DNA from: Emydura subglobosa
Taxonomy: Eukaryota > Chordata > Testudines > Chelidae
Direction: 5' to 3'
Length of the DNA stretch: 64,000 nucleotides
Assembly (NCBI GenBank): GCA_007922225.1
Contig: ML679963.1
Location: forward strand, 1,819,014 to 1,883,013
Shown here in pieces: positions 35,815-45,915 of the stretch. The notes under the pieces are model-generated. The model was not told the origin of the DNA. It ran no database searches and saw nothing but the letters and a program-made list of their open reading frames with translations. Both the position numbers and the translations under genes were made by a program. The first letter of the stretch is position 1. Every line of letters begins with the position of its first letter.

Positions 35815-38800
35815 CACTAGACCATTCAGTTCTTGGCCTGTCTGCAAAGAATGCCTACAAGGGACCCGTGTATTTTGTCAGTGTTGATGATGTGTTTTGT
35901 ATTTACATAGACTCCTGGCTGATAGGGACTGGATGGAGAGCACCAACTCATTTCACACAGGAGCCCCTGAACACCTGACGGGGTAGCAGCCTTTGGTCAC
36001 TGCTCATCTTCTGGTACTGGAGCTAATGACACAGAGCGGAAAGGCTGCATATCACCCCCATTATTGCAAATCTCTTGAGCATTTCCCAGCTCTTTAAACC
36101 TCTGAACTGAGCTCTTATCACTGTCCCCTGCCTGGAAAAGGCATTAGATCATGGGATGAATCCTTTGCAATGCAGGTCTCCACTGCAGAAGCCGACGCCC
36201 CAACCTCCAGAAGAAATGTAAGAGGGGCATAAAGAATATTAGCCTATGCCTCAGGGGAAAGGTGAGATGGAGACTTCTCTGGTGCAATCAGAAGAGGAAG
36301 AGCAGATCTCAGAAGGTATGTGCTAGGCTTCACCCCAGAGGGAAGGAAAGAGACCAGGACTCAGTCAGATCTACAAAGTTCTTGGCTTCTACATGGCACT
36401 TCCCAAGCGGATGGTCCCTGGGTGCTCCGGATGTGCCCTGACCAGCAAAGTGGGCTCCCTCTTCCAGGCTCGCCCCGGACACAAGTGTTTTTCCAAGTGA
36501 ACATGCCGTAAGAGGCTGCCGTGGTGCTAATTGTTTGGTTACAGGCTGATGCATTCATGTGCCGCTTTGCTTAAGCTTCCTGTTCTCCTGGAGACAGGGA
36601 GACAGGCATCCGGGTTGTTACTGGTTGGCCATCTGCAGCCAATGGGGAGTGAGCATCTTTGGAGGAGGGCTGCAGTTGAGAGGCTCCATCGGAGGAAATA
36701 GCCTGTTGTTGCCTCTGTCTCTGGTTGAAGTTGAAGCTGGGAGGCTGGCCCAGTGAGCACTGCACGCACAGAAACCATCCAGCTGAAAAGAGGAACCTGC
36801 TCATCCACAGCTGGAGAGAGCGGTGCTCTGCTCAGGGGCCACTGGTTGCCACATGTGACCCCACGTGCGCCTCCCTTTCCACTTGGCAGCTGGTACCCGT
36901 GGGAGACAGACAGCGCTTCGTTTTTAGAGCCTAAAGCCTCCCCTCTGTGCATGCAGCAAGCGAGCTGTGCTATGGCCCTGCTGTGCAGTTTGGCCTTCAC
37001 AAGGCGTGGGGCTCTGGGGACAAAATGCTAACGCTCGCTCCCTTACCCTGGGGGATGTCCGTGCGGGCTGGCGATCCACAGAAGCCACTGGGAAGGTGTG
37101 CGAGCTAGTGTGCAGAAACGACGTTTGACCAGATGGCCATAGCTGGAGAAGGCACCACATGATTTATAGCTCTGACTGCCTCTCACCTGATCTCTCATGA
37201 CCACCCTGTTTATCGAAGATGCACATATACTCATTCACCCCTTCTTTCATCATAGTTTCTCCTTACTTATGCTCCCCTCCCCCTTTCGGCTGGTATTCCA
37301 GAAACCACCCCCTGCCCAAACAGGAAAGACACTGGTGGCAAAGATCCGCTCAGCCAGTCAGGGCTAAATTAAAAGAAAGAACCAACAGCCTTTCTTTGCA
37401 CCTGTACATAAGGGGTATCACCTCTATGGCCTGCCTTGTCCCCACTCCTCCACCCTTTCGTATTGCAGCTTCTAGTCATCCTAAATGTTTTCGAATAGAC
37501 AGGAGGCAAGCAGAAGGGAGGTTTAGTACTAAGAGATCCTGAGAACAGCTGGGACATTGTCCTTTTTAGTGCAATAGCTGGTGAAGAAACATGGAGTTTT
37601 GACATTCAGTGGGATGTTTGTGATGTGTTACCACAGTCTCAGCTCCCTAGGTTCTTCACTTCTCTCTGGAGTCTCTGCATTAGACTGCAGCCCATCTCAA
37701 ATCTGTGGGTGTTGGCGCCTTCAGTAAGGTCCAGCAAGCACTGATGGGTGAATCACACTGCAGTAACCAGGGCTGCTAGCCGCAGATTTGTTGCTCTGTA
37801 TGCAGTCTGGCTCCTGTTCTGGAGTCTTGTTTAAGAGCAAAGCGCAATGTGTCACAGATTTGTTGTGCAGGGCTGGGGGGGAGCAAGGGCAATATTTTCA
37901 GTGCTTGTTTATCTAGAGCCTAGTGAGATTCATCTCCTCGGAGCATTTCTCAAACCACGTGACGTTGCATGTTTTGTTCCAAAGGAAAGTTAAAATGGGA
38001 GGCAGAGCAGCAGATTGGGTTGTTGGGGGAGCTGTTCGCTGTAGCTCCAGTCTGGCAGACCAGCGACAGTGCTCTGGGAGTGAAGGTGGGGGCAGAAAAG
38101 CTGACCTGGACTGAAAACAGAGATCCAGGGGTTAGTGCAGGAACAACAAGGGATATCTCCTCTTTATTAGCTAAACTACCAGACAGTCAAGATAAACCCA
38201 GTCCAGGGGATTTGCAGGGTAAACTAGGGCTGGGAAGAGATCCGTACAGAACAGAGAAGGGAGTTAAGGAAGCACCGTGAGGAGTTATTGCAACTGGCTG
38301 TTTTAGTCTCGTTGCAGTAACGTTCAGTTCAACTTGCCAAGCAAGCGTTTCTGTGCCCATGTTTTCCTCCCAACGCTCACTTGCTCTCCGAGTGCCACAA
38401 TGGCAGCCGTTCCCACTAGTTCTCAACTGCTGCAAGCTGTCTTATGGATCTTCTTAGCAGGGAAAGAGAAAATGATGGTGGTTGGATAACTATAGCCAGT
38501 AACATATCCTTCCCGTATCATTGTATTAGTCACCTTCGGCCCTTCTCAGCCACAGGCCTCTTGAGAAGACCTCCTGTGCTGTTCTGTCCACCCGTCTGTC
38601 CAGCCATTTCAGCTGCGTGCTTCTGTGCTGCTTCTGCCCCTCTGCTCCATTTCTTCTCAGCCCTGCTGCAGGGTAGAGGCCTCTCCAGTGCTGGTCACAC
38701 AGATTTCGATGGCCTCTCACCATGCTTGTGTAGACAGGAACTAGCACTAAGTTGCCAGTTTCTTTTGTTGTTAACGAGGAGTCGGATACCCTGAGCTGTG

Positions 38801-39015
38801 ACTACGTTTCTCAGACACCCAGTTACATCTGGTCTAATTTCTCTCAGGGTGACTTAGACTGTCGGGCTATATCAGTCACAATCAGTCACGTTATGAATGG
38901 CTGTGACATGACACATGAAAGCCCTGCACATTTTTAAAATACCTTTTCCTGATGCTCCAACGTGGCAAGCACACCTAGCGGCTCTCCATCGTTGTGTGCA
39001 ACTGCCTAGCTGACC

Positions 39016-39379
39016 ATGCCAGCTACTCGCTCCAGAGGCGCTCTGGCTTGGAGTTGACAGGAGATATTGGATCTCCTGAACCTGTGGAAAGAAGAGGCTG
39101 TGCAGGCCCAGCTATGGATCAGCGGTAGAAAGGTGGACATCTATGAGCGCAGGGGATGCAGGAGAAGGTATGACGGACCACCAGCAGTGCTGCATGAAAG
39201 TGAAGGAACTGCATCAGCCCAATCAGAAGGCCAGCGAGGCGAACAGACAATCTGACACCAAACTGCAGACCTGCTGCTTTTATACAGAGGTGCATGCCAT
39301 ACTTGACAGAGACCCCACCGCCACCCTGCACACAACCATGGATGCCTCCGAGGAGCCCGCGTCACAGGTCTTGGCATGA
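39016..39379 (+). pseudogene. Harbinger Myb/SANT-like ORF remnant
   Basis: Plus-strand relic of the second gene carried by vertebrate PIF/Harbinger transposons, a Myb/SANT-like DNA-binding protein that helps the transposase enter the nucleus and bind the ends (family knowledge). From ATG 39016 the frame reads MPATRSRGALAWS, a TGA stop (39055-39057), then EILDLLNLWKEEAVQAQL. After a frameshift near 39150 it continues in another frame with CMKVKELHQPNQKASEAN, TCCFYTEVHAILDRDPTATL and TTMDASEEPAS. The Trp and helix-forming residues typical of the domain are recognisable. At least one stop and one frameshift make it non-functional. It converges on the transposase relic on the other strand. Confidence 0.8.
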
Positions 39380-39639
39380 ATAGCAAGAACGAGAGGAGGA
39401 GGAGGGACTTGTGACCATGGGGGTCCAGCTTGCCGTGAGCCAGAGCCTGTTTGAGACTCCACCTCTGTCCAGTCAGTCCAGCAGTTGAGCATAGCCAAGC
39501 CTGATGCAGGGGAAGGAACCTCAGCAACTTTTCCCCTTTTGCTTCACAGATATTATACAGTGCACAGCAATTAACTACTGGGATTTTTTTTTCCACTGAG
39601 ATCCAATCTTGTGAGTAAATAACGCCAGTGTCCCCTCAA

Positions 39640-40291
39640 TCTACCAAGAGCACCTTCCACTGTCATTCTGCACCTGCCCAGCCAGTAGGCTGGGTCCCCC
39701 AGGATCACTGTTGGCATTTCAACATCCCCAATGGTAATCTGTCAGTCAGGAAAGAAAGTCCCTGCTTCTAGCTTTCTGAGCAGCCCTAAGTTCTTAAAGA
39801 TGCAAGCGTCATGCACCTTCCCTGACCAGCCAACACTGATGTTGATGAACCGTCCCCAGTGACCCACCAGTGTTTGCATAACCATAGAAAAGTAGCCTTT
39901 TCTGTTCATGTGCTCTGTGGCCTGGTGCCAAAATAGGTATACACATGCCATCTATTATTGCTCCACGACAGTTCGGGAACCCCATTGCTGCAAATTCATC
40001 CACTATGTCCTTCACATTGCCAATAGTGGCAGTCCTGTGTAACAGGAGATGATTAATGGCCCTGCACACTTGCATGACAACAGCACCTATGGTGGATTTT
40101 CCAGCTTCAAAATGATTTCCCAATCCAGCATCACAAGTTTCCATAATGCGATCACCACTCACTTCTCCACTGTCAATGCAGCTGCTGTCCCTGCACCAGT
40201 GGGCTGCGGCAAGCTTAGAACACAGATCCAGGACTGTGGCCTTCCACAGCCGAAAGTTCTGCAGCCACTGCTTGTCATCCCAAGCCTGCAT
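39640..40291 (-). pseudogene. PIF/Harbinger transposase remnant (copy 1)
   Basis: Minus-strand relic of a DDE transposase of the PIF/Harbinger superfamily (domain DDE_Tnp_4, relative of the domesticated HARBI1 gene). Visible in order are KSTIGAVVMQVCRAIN, the first-Asp block GAIIDGMCIPI, then in another frame FSMVMQTLVGHWGRFINISV, the second block GWSGKVHDACIFKN and LEAGTFFPD. The frame changes near 39900, and the 3' part of the gene (from about 39760 down) is decayed. The first and second catalytic Asp regions are seen; the last catalytic residue cannot be placed. It lies beside the Myb/SANT relic within one element. Confidence 0.9.
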
Positions 40292-41229
40292 TATGATATG
40301 ATCTCTCCAGTCAGTGCTCGTTCCTTGGGCCAGAATCAGTGCTCCACCGTCTACAGCTTCTCTATGACCACCACCACCAACCTTGAACTAGTTCTCCCTA
40401 GGTTCCGCAGCACTATGTCCTCCAAGAAATCATCCTGTTCTCTGCTGATTTGGTTCTTCTGGTGTCACTGCAAATACCAAAGGATCGTGCATCCTGTCCT
40501 TGAAGCGCTTATGACAACGGTGCAGAGCTATGCAGGCTCCATGCTTCTAACAGAGATGGCAGACACCAACGAGAGAGATGCGGGATTTATGGTATTTTTT
40601 AAAAAGGCATGAAAATAATGGGATGGAGATGACATTATGGGATTGGAGACACCTGCATGCTGGGAATTTGACCCTGGCTCCCAGTCACCCTTGCGAGGTT
40701 CATTTCTGACCCATCATGCATTGCCAAATCTTCCCAAAAGACAGTGTGCTGGATGATGGCAGGTTGCACATGGGATACCTACCCATGGAGAACCACATTG
40801 TGCATCAATACAGGCACTCCTGGTGAGCTCGCACCGTGCAGACACAAGGAGCCGCACTGCTGTGGCTTTATGCCAATATAACTTCCTTCAGCAGAAGTTT
40901 GTAGTGTAGACAGGGCCTAAGACACAGACTGGGAAGCAAACTAATGGCAGCCCCCAAAACTGTGTGTGTTATATGGGAAAAATACAAAATTGGCAAGAAC
41001 CAAAATTTAGTTTTGCAAGTTTTGAAAATATTTCAGAAAACAAGCCTGTAAAGAACTCTGTTAAAGCAACACACTCTGCTGCTGAGGTCCTGATTCATCA
41101 TGGCTGCCACTGGCTACAATGGCACATTTGCATTTGCTGATTTGCAATTACACAAGAACAGCAATCACTCTGGAAGGGAAAGCTGTTGAGTCATACTGCC
41201 ACGCTTTTCCCAGTTTTGTTTAGTAGTGT

Positions 41230-41480
41230 TCAGTGACCCTAGCGGTAAGAATGGGGAACAGCAAGTCAGGAAGCCTGGGTTCAATTCATCTCTGTGACAG
41301 TGTTTTACTATGTGACCCTGGGTAAGCCATTTCCCCATTCCGTGCCTCAGTTTCCCTCTTTGTAACATATGGATAATACCTCCCTGTCTCACAGAGTGGT
41401 CATGAGGCTTATCTAATTTTTGTAATTTACTGTGTATGAGATGAACTCATTGGATAAAAGGCACTAGGGAAAGGTAAAAT
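41230..41480 (+). repeat. MIR-like SINE
   Basis: TAGCGGTAAGAATGGGGAAC, AAGTCAGGAAGCCTGGGTTC, then TATGTGACCCTGGGTAAGCC, CCGTGCCTCAGTTTCCCTCT and a GGATAATACCTCCC ... GGTCATGAGGCTTA tail: the head, core and tail of a MIR-type SINE in order. Confidence 0.85.
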
Positions 41481-42619
41481 ATTATTGGTGTGGATAATAC
41501 AGGAAGTATATGTGTAATGGAGTCAAGTGTTACTTCCTTTCTTGGGAATACCACCTAGCTGATTGACACAGTCTGACCTGAGGTCTTTATTCCAGTTAAT
41601 AAACCTGGGGCATGTCTGTTACACTCATGTATTTTGCTTTTGTTGGTATATAAAAGAGATGACAAGACAGTTCACTTTGACCACCTCCCTCCGGAACACG
41701 TTTTTCCTGTATAACCTTGTAACCCGTAATTAGGGCCTCAGCTGAACTATGAGGAATGATGGCAGGTTTCATGGACTAGTAAAAGCAGAGTAATTCTGGA
41801 TTCTCTTGCATTTCACAGTCGGTCAAGGATTAGAAAACAGAAGTACCCACATCCAGCGTCACTTTTATTAACAGATAATGAACGGGATGAAAGTTAGTTT
41901 CTAATCAATATATAGTAAATAAGAGAATAAAGTTTAAAATGTCAGTTCCCTGGCAGGATTTGAAGCAGCATTTTATTGGCTAATTATTAATACTCTTTAC
42001 TTTGCATGCTGTTTTTTATGTCAATCATTTCCCTTAAAAAAAATCAGTGAAAGTGGCAGGTCATAAGAGCAATTATAATAGTCAAGTTTCTTTGATTAAT
42101 ATTTTTGGACTTATTTTAGTATTGGTATTTATTTCATTTGTTAAAAAGGCTCAGACTGAGATAGTACATGGATGGGAGGCCTCCAAGGTAAAGCTAGATT
42201 TAGCTATTTGCAGTGCTGTGACTAGCAGCTAGCGCTCAATCGAATCTTAATTTGACCTCTCTAAGCTACCTTCAGTATTTATAGAACACCAATTACTATA
42301 GAATGTAGGCCCCATTTCTCCTTGGAGTCAGTTCTGAATCAGTGCCCCACTGTGGTACACAAGGAGGTCATGTATTGCTGGAGATGCTGTCATTGTGCTG
42401 AGACATAAAACTAAGCTCCCTATTGTTTGAAGTCACTAACGAAGCTATGACACTTCTACAGCAATAGGGATATTAATACAAATATCCTGGCCAAATTCCC
42501 ACTTTGGATAATTATAATGTCTTGCGTAAATTCCTGCTATCCTTCCCATGGAACATGGTATTTTTCTCCACTTCCTGTCCTAAACAATTGTGCAGTGCTG
42601 ATGTGTGTTCTTAACAGCT

Positions 42620-42722
42620 TTCCCTAGACTAGAAAAGTTATACTAGTGTAACTAAATTGATTTTAAATTGATTTAGTTAAACTGGTGCAAATCTTTAATG
42701 TAGACAAACTGGTTTAATTCTT
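42620..42722. mobile_element. Small MITE (Harbinger-like)
   Basis: CCCTAGACTAGAAAAGTTAT at left, an internal palindromic ATTGATTTTAAATTGATTTA and AATGTAGACAAACTGG at right. Similar motifs occur in the copy at 49543-49733. Confidence 0.5.
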
Positions 42723-43064
42723 TCTTAGATCAGATTATCTTGCATCAGTAAATTACCAAATTAAATTAAACCAAGGTCAGCTCTTGGGTGGCTAATATGA
42801 CCAACTGAAAGGATAGCACAAACGAATACAGGCAGCAAGAGGCATACTAACAGGTCTCGCACAAAAGTGGACTAAAGGTATATTTATTTCATGTTTGGTT
42901 TAACAGCTGACATTGAAAGTCACAGTTTTTAATGACTTTTGTGTCCACAGGTTATGCTGTGGCTTACTACATTCTGTGACTTGTTAAAGCAGCCACTGGA
43001 GATCCTTATCAGCTGCATCAGATGAGGACTTGGCCTTTCTTGTTTTATGAATTTTAAAGGCAAT

Positions 43065-43320
43065 GTAGTCTGGAGAAATGAGCACACGGCTGGAAATCAG
43101 GAGATCCTGATTTCTAATCCTGACTCTACTACTGATTCTGTGTGGCCATGGGCAAATCACTTCACCGAACCATCTGCTTCCTCATTGGTGAAATGTGCAT
43201 AGTAATATGTACCCACCTGCCTCCTAGGGATGTGAGAATGAATTAGTTAATACCCCTAAAGTGCCTTGAACAGATAATGCTCTGCATAAATGCTAAATAT
43301 GACTATTGTAACACTTGCAA
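43065..43320 (+). repeat. MIR-like SINE
   Basis: GAAATCAGGAGATCCTGATT, CTCTACTACTGATTCTGTGT, GGCCATGGGCAAATCACTTC, TTCCTCATTGGTGAAATGTG and a GATGTGAGAATGAATTAGTT tail follow the MIR order. Confidence 0.85.
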
Positions 43321-43396
43321 TAAGAGCATTTATCATTTTTAACATTCCAAAAACATACTCTCCTATGTCCATAATATTTTAGGAGACTGAGAAATA

Positions 43397-43704
43397 CAGT
43401 AGAACCTCAGAGTTATGAACTGACTAGTCAATCACACACCTCATCTGGAACTGGAAGTATGCAATCAGGCAGCAGCAGAGACAAAAAAAAAAACAACCCA
43501 AAACCAAATACAGAACAGTACTGTTAAATGTAAACTACTAAAAAAGTTAAGGGAAAGCAGCCTTTTTCCTCTACACAGTGAAGTTTCAAAGCTGTATTAA
43601 GTCAATGTTCAGCTGTAAACTTTTGAAAAAACAACCATAACATTTTGTTCAGAGTTCCGAAGAACCTCCATTCCGGAGGTGTTTGTAACTCTGAGGTTCT
43701 ATTG
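43397..43704. mobile_element. Tc1/mariner (Tigger-like) MITE
   Basis: 308-bp element. Left end CAGTAGAACCTCAGAGTTAT and right end GTTTGTAACTCTGAGGTTCT-ATTG are inverted copies with few mismatches over 24 bp. TA lies immediately left (43395-43396), the expected target for this superfamily; CATA lies right. Internal poly-A. Non-coding. Confidence 0.87.
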
Positions 43705-44992
43705 CATAAGAAACAAAATTCATGCTTTAGATCCGTCTGCTTGGAATGGGGATGGCTTTGCTTTTGTGTCATTAGAACAATTTAGTGTATCAGGTGATGC
43801 ACTACAGACATCTTTGGCAGATGTGTGACATCCAAACTTTCTGGAATGGCTGCCAGCTTCAAGGCTGGGTTGATCAAATTAACCTTCAGTTGGCCTATCC
43901 CCATGCTTCTAACAACTTATGTTGGTGATGATAGTAACCAAATTTTGATAGTCATGTTCATATGCCCTGATTTTCCCAGTGGGAGTCAAAGACTAGGAGG
44001 TCAGACTCTCACAGAGTGTCGGTCAGTATAACCCTGGAGCTATGCTGATCTGCACCAGCTGAAGATCTGGTCCATTAGTTCCAGACGACGGCTATTCCTA
44101 TGTGGTCCATTCATTCCAGATGACCCCTATTCCTCCCCGTGTTTTTACTCAGGATTAAATACTATCTGATAAAAATATAGATTTTGCTTGCTGGGGCATG
44201 CTAAATATTTACTTTGGAAAATGGTATGGACTCATGCCAACATAGTCCTGATTACGCCTGTCATCTGATGGCTATAAAGAAAGGCCTAGGAAACTCAGGT
44301 CATTAGGCACTGGAGTTATCCTCAGTGCCTGTTGGACACTATCCCCTGTTGTGGTATAAAGTACAAGTTAGTTTACAGGGAGTCTGTATATGTATGGAGC
44401 ACTTTCCAGTCATCTCACATATGACCCAACATTTAGAGGTGATAAAAACAAACGTTGCCAAACCCAAAGTCCAATAGCCCTGTTTCCATTCATTTGCCAT
44501 ACCCATGTCCCTGTAAATAACTGTTTTCAAACTTTCCCCTGAAGCTTGCCCCATGACGGGGAAAGGGAAATAGACTAGACCCAAAAAAGAAACCGACCTC
44601 CATGATGTGCATGGCTCAGGCTGAGTGAGAGAGAGAAAGAGAGCACATTACACAGCCGCGCTGGGGAAAGGTGAGCTGGGGACAGTCCTCGGGGGTTCGT
44701 CTCTGGGAGGGGAAAGGGGGGTGTCTGCACGATGTGATGTTTAACTACTCCCCCACCGAGCCCAGGCGAGGGCAGCACTGCCCCCCTTTTACAGGTGGGG
44801 AAACCGAGGCACAGAGACGTTCGGCCCCCTCCGCCCCCCATTGCCAAGGGCACCCTTCTCAGCGGCGGCAGTAGAGCGGGGCCGTGCGTACGCTCGGGCC
44901 GGGCCCGGGGTTTGCGGCTCCCAGCGAACGGCCGGTCGGTGTCACCGCCCCCACCCCCACCCCGGCGCCGAGCTCCCCTGGCCCCTGCGGTA

Positions 44993-45029
44993 CCCCCCCC
45001 CCCCCCCCTCCCCCCCCCCCCCCCCCCCC
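44993..45029. repeat. C16-T-C20 homopolymer tract
   Basis: Sixteen C, one T, then twenty C, in the CpG island about 60 bp before the TCTCGCGAGA motif. The minus strand is G-rich and could form a G-quadruplex. Tract length is prone to sequencing error. Confidence 0.9.
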
Positions 45030-45084
45030 GGGCCCGGCCCGAGCCGCCTCCCGCCCCTCCCCCCGGCCGAGCGGCGGGGCGAAG

Positions 45085-45094
45085 TCTCGCGAGA
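45085..45094. promoter_or_regulatory. TCTCGCGAGA promoter palindrome
   Basis: Exact TCTCGCGAGA. This motif is known as a core element of TATA-less CpG-island promoters in vertebrates and is bound in a methylation-sensitive way. Its place just before the likely first exon suggests that transcription starts within about 100 bp of it. Confidence 0.75.
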
Positions 45095-45406
45095 GGGGCG
45101 GGCGGGGGCCGCTGGCTGCGGGGCGGGCAGCGCGGAGCGGAGCCGGAGCCGGAGCCGGAGCGGCGGACGCAGAGCAGCGGCCGGGAGAGGCGCTGAGGGA
45201 GTCGGGAGGCGGCAGCGAGCCAGGCCCGGGGAGGGACCCGCCCCGCCCCCGCTCCGGCCCGGCCCGGCGCTCCCGAGCAGGCGGGGCCCAGGCGGCCTCG
45301 GCGCCCCGACCCCTGCCATCTTAGCGGCCGAGCCCCGGCGGCGGCTGCTCGGGGCAGCCTCGCCCGCGCCCCGGCCCCGGCCCCGGCGGGCAGCTGCCGA
45401 AGGAGG
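45095..45406 (+). other. TAOK1: Putative non-coding first exon (TAOK1 candidate)
   Basis: GC-rich stretch ending in CCGAAGGAGG followed by a near-consensus donor GTAAGG at 45407. Its start is a guess from the TCTCGCGAGA motif at 45085. No conserved coding start with this phase is recognised, so it is best read as 5' UTR. The symbol rests on gene order: in mammals and birds NUFIP2 is transcribed divergently from TAOK1, a Ste20-family kinase gene whose first exon is non-coding. That order is recalled, not checked. The kinase N-terminus is not present anywhere in 45407-64000. Another plus-strand gene, or a long non-coding RNA, remains possible. Confidence 0.5.
45315..45322 (-). promoter_or_regulatory. 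YY1-like GCCATCTT motif
   Basis: GCCATCTT, reverse complement AAGATGGC, matches the YY1 core. It sits inside the presumed first exon about 85 bp before the splice donor, a place where YY1 sites are common in CpG-island genes. Confidence 0.5.
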
Positions 45407-45682
45407 GTAAGGCCGGGTCGGGTCGGGTCGGGCCGGGCCGGTGTCACTCTGCCGGCCGGGCTGCGGGGAGGGTCGCGCTGGGCTGGGCCGGGCCGGGCCG
45501 GGCCCTTGGGCTCCGTCCGTTTCCTTGGCGGCGCAGGGTGGGCGCGGGCCGGGCCGTGGGGCCGCCTTTCCCGGGGGGCTGGCCCCACCTCGGCCCTGTC
45601 TGGAGCGGGGCGGAAGGAAGCTGGCTCGGGTGCGGGGAGAAGCCGCTGCTCTGCTTTTATGGTCGCCTGAAGAAAAGGGGGG

Positions 45683-45756
45683 GGGGACCCACTTGGGGGG
45701 CAGCCCCCTGCCAGGGGGGGAGGGGACCCACTTGGGGGGCAGCCCCCTGCCAGGGG
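45683..45756 (+). repeat. 35-bp perfect tandem duplication
   Basis: 45683-45717 and 45722-45756 are identical 35-mers (GGGGACCCACTTGGGGGGCA at the start), spaced by 4 bases. They lie about 280 bp inside the presumed first intron. Confidence 0.93.
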
Positions 45757-45884
45757 CTCGCCCCGGCCAGGTGTGCGCCCCTTTCGGGGGCGGGCAGGGA
45801 CCTCCCCCCGCGCTCCCCTCCCCCCGCGCTCTGCTGCAATGCTGCAGAAGTCCGGGCTCCTTCCTCATCCCCACAGCCGGGTGT

Positions 45885-45915
45885 GTGAGTGTGAGTGTGT
45901 GTGTGTGTGTGTGTG
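45885..45915. repeat. (GT)n microsatellite
   Basis: GTGTGTGAGTGTGAGTGTGT followed by uninterrupted GT units to 45915. Confidence 0.9.

Larger units (their letters stand above)
39000..40917. mobile_element. PIF/Harbinger transposon relic 1
   Basis: Element containing the convergent Myb/SANT-like and transposase relics. Its right end reads GTAGTGTAGACAGGGCC up to 40917, followed by TAA, the duplication site of the superfamily on this strand. That end is the inverted copy of the terminus of the small MITEs (GGCCCTGTCTACACTAC). The left terminus was not found, so the left boundary is approximate. Confidence 0.85.
17000..44789. other. Intergenic region between divergent promoters
   Basis: About 28 kb without any open frame resembling a host protein. 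Repeats listed separately account for a good part of it. No recognised content: 17000-17560, 18106-18990, 20715-21400, 23150-24700, 25790-26110, 26650-27380, 27625-28555, 30120-32990, 33660-34860, 35045-35660, 35820-39010, 41485-42615 and 43710-44789. Open frames in 30-32.9 kb and 36.3-37.2 kb are short, overlap on several frames and both strands, and show no family motifs. Confidence 0.7.
44790..45850. promoter_or_regulatory. CpG island, plus-strand promoter (TAOK1-like position)
   Basis: About 1 kb of very GC-rich, CpG-dense DNA with a TCTCGCGAGA palindrome, a GGAGCC tandem repeat (45136-45158), GGGTC and GGGCC iterations (45414-45440, 45485-45500) and no TATA box. A strong donor on the plus strand (45407) follows it. 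The divergent partner promoter (NUFIP2) lies about 28 kb to the left. The island is interrupted by a C-tract and followed by a 35-bp duplication. Confidence 0.85.

Noticed and set aside
36539..37031. Frames of 92-153 codons on opposite strands
   Set aside because: Overlapping, without motifs; chance in moderately GC-rich DNA.
40049..40612. Plus-strand frame of 187 codons
   Set aside because: Antisense of the Harbinger transposase relic on the minus strand.
44575..45874. Open frames of up to 337 codons on the minus strand and up to 193 on the plus strand in the right island
   Set aside because: Same cause: GC-rich and low complexity, running through homopolymers. No motif supports any of them as coding.
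45885..45915. (GT)n as a regulatory Z-DNA element
   Set aside because: A common microsatellite; nothing beyond the repeat itself supports a function.
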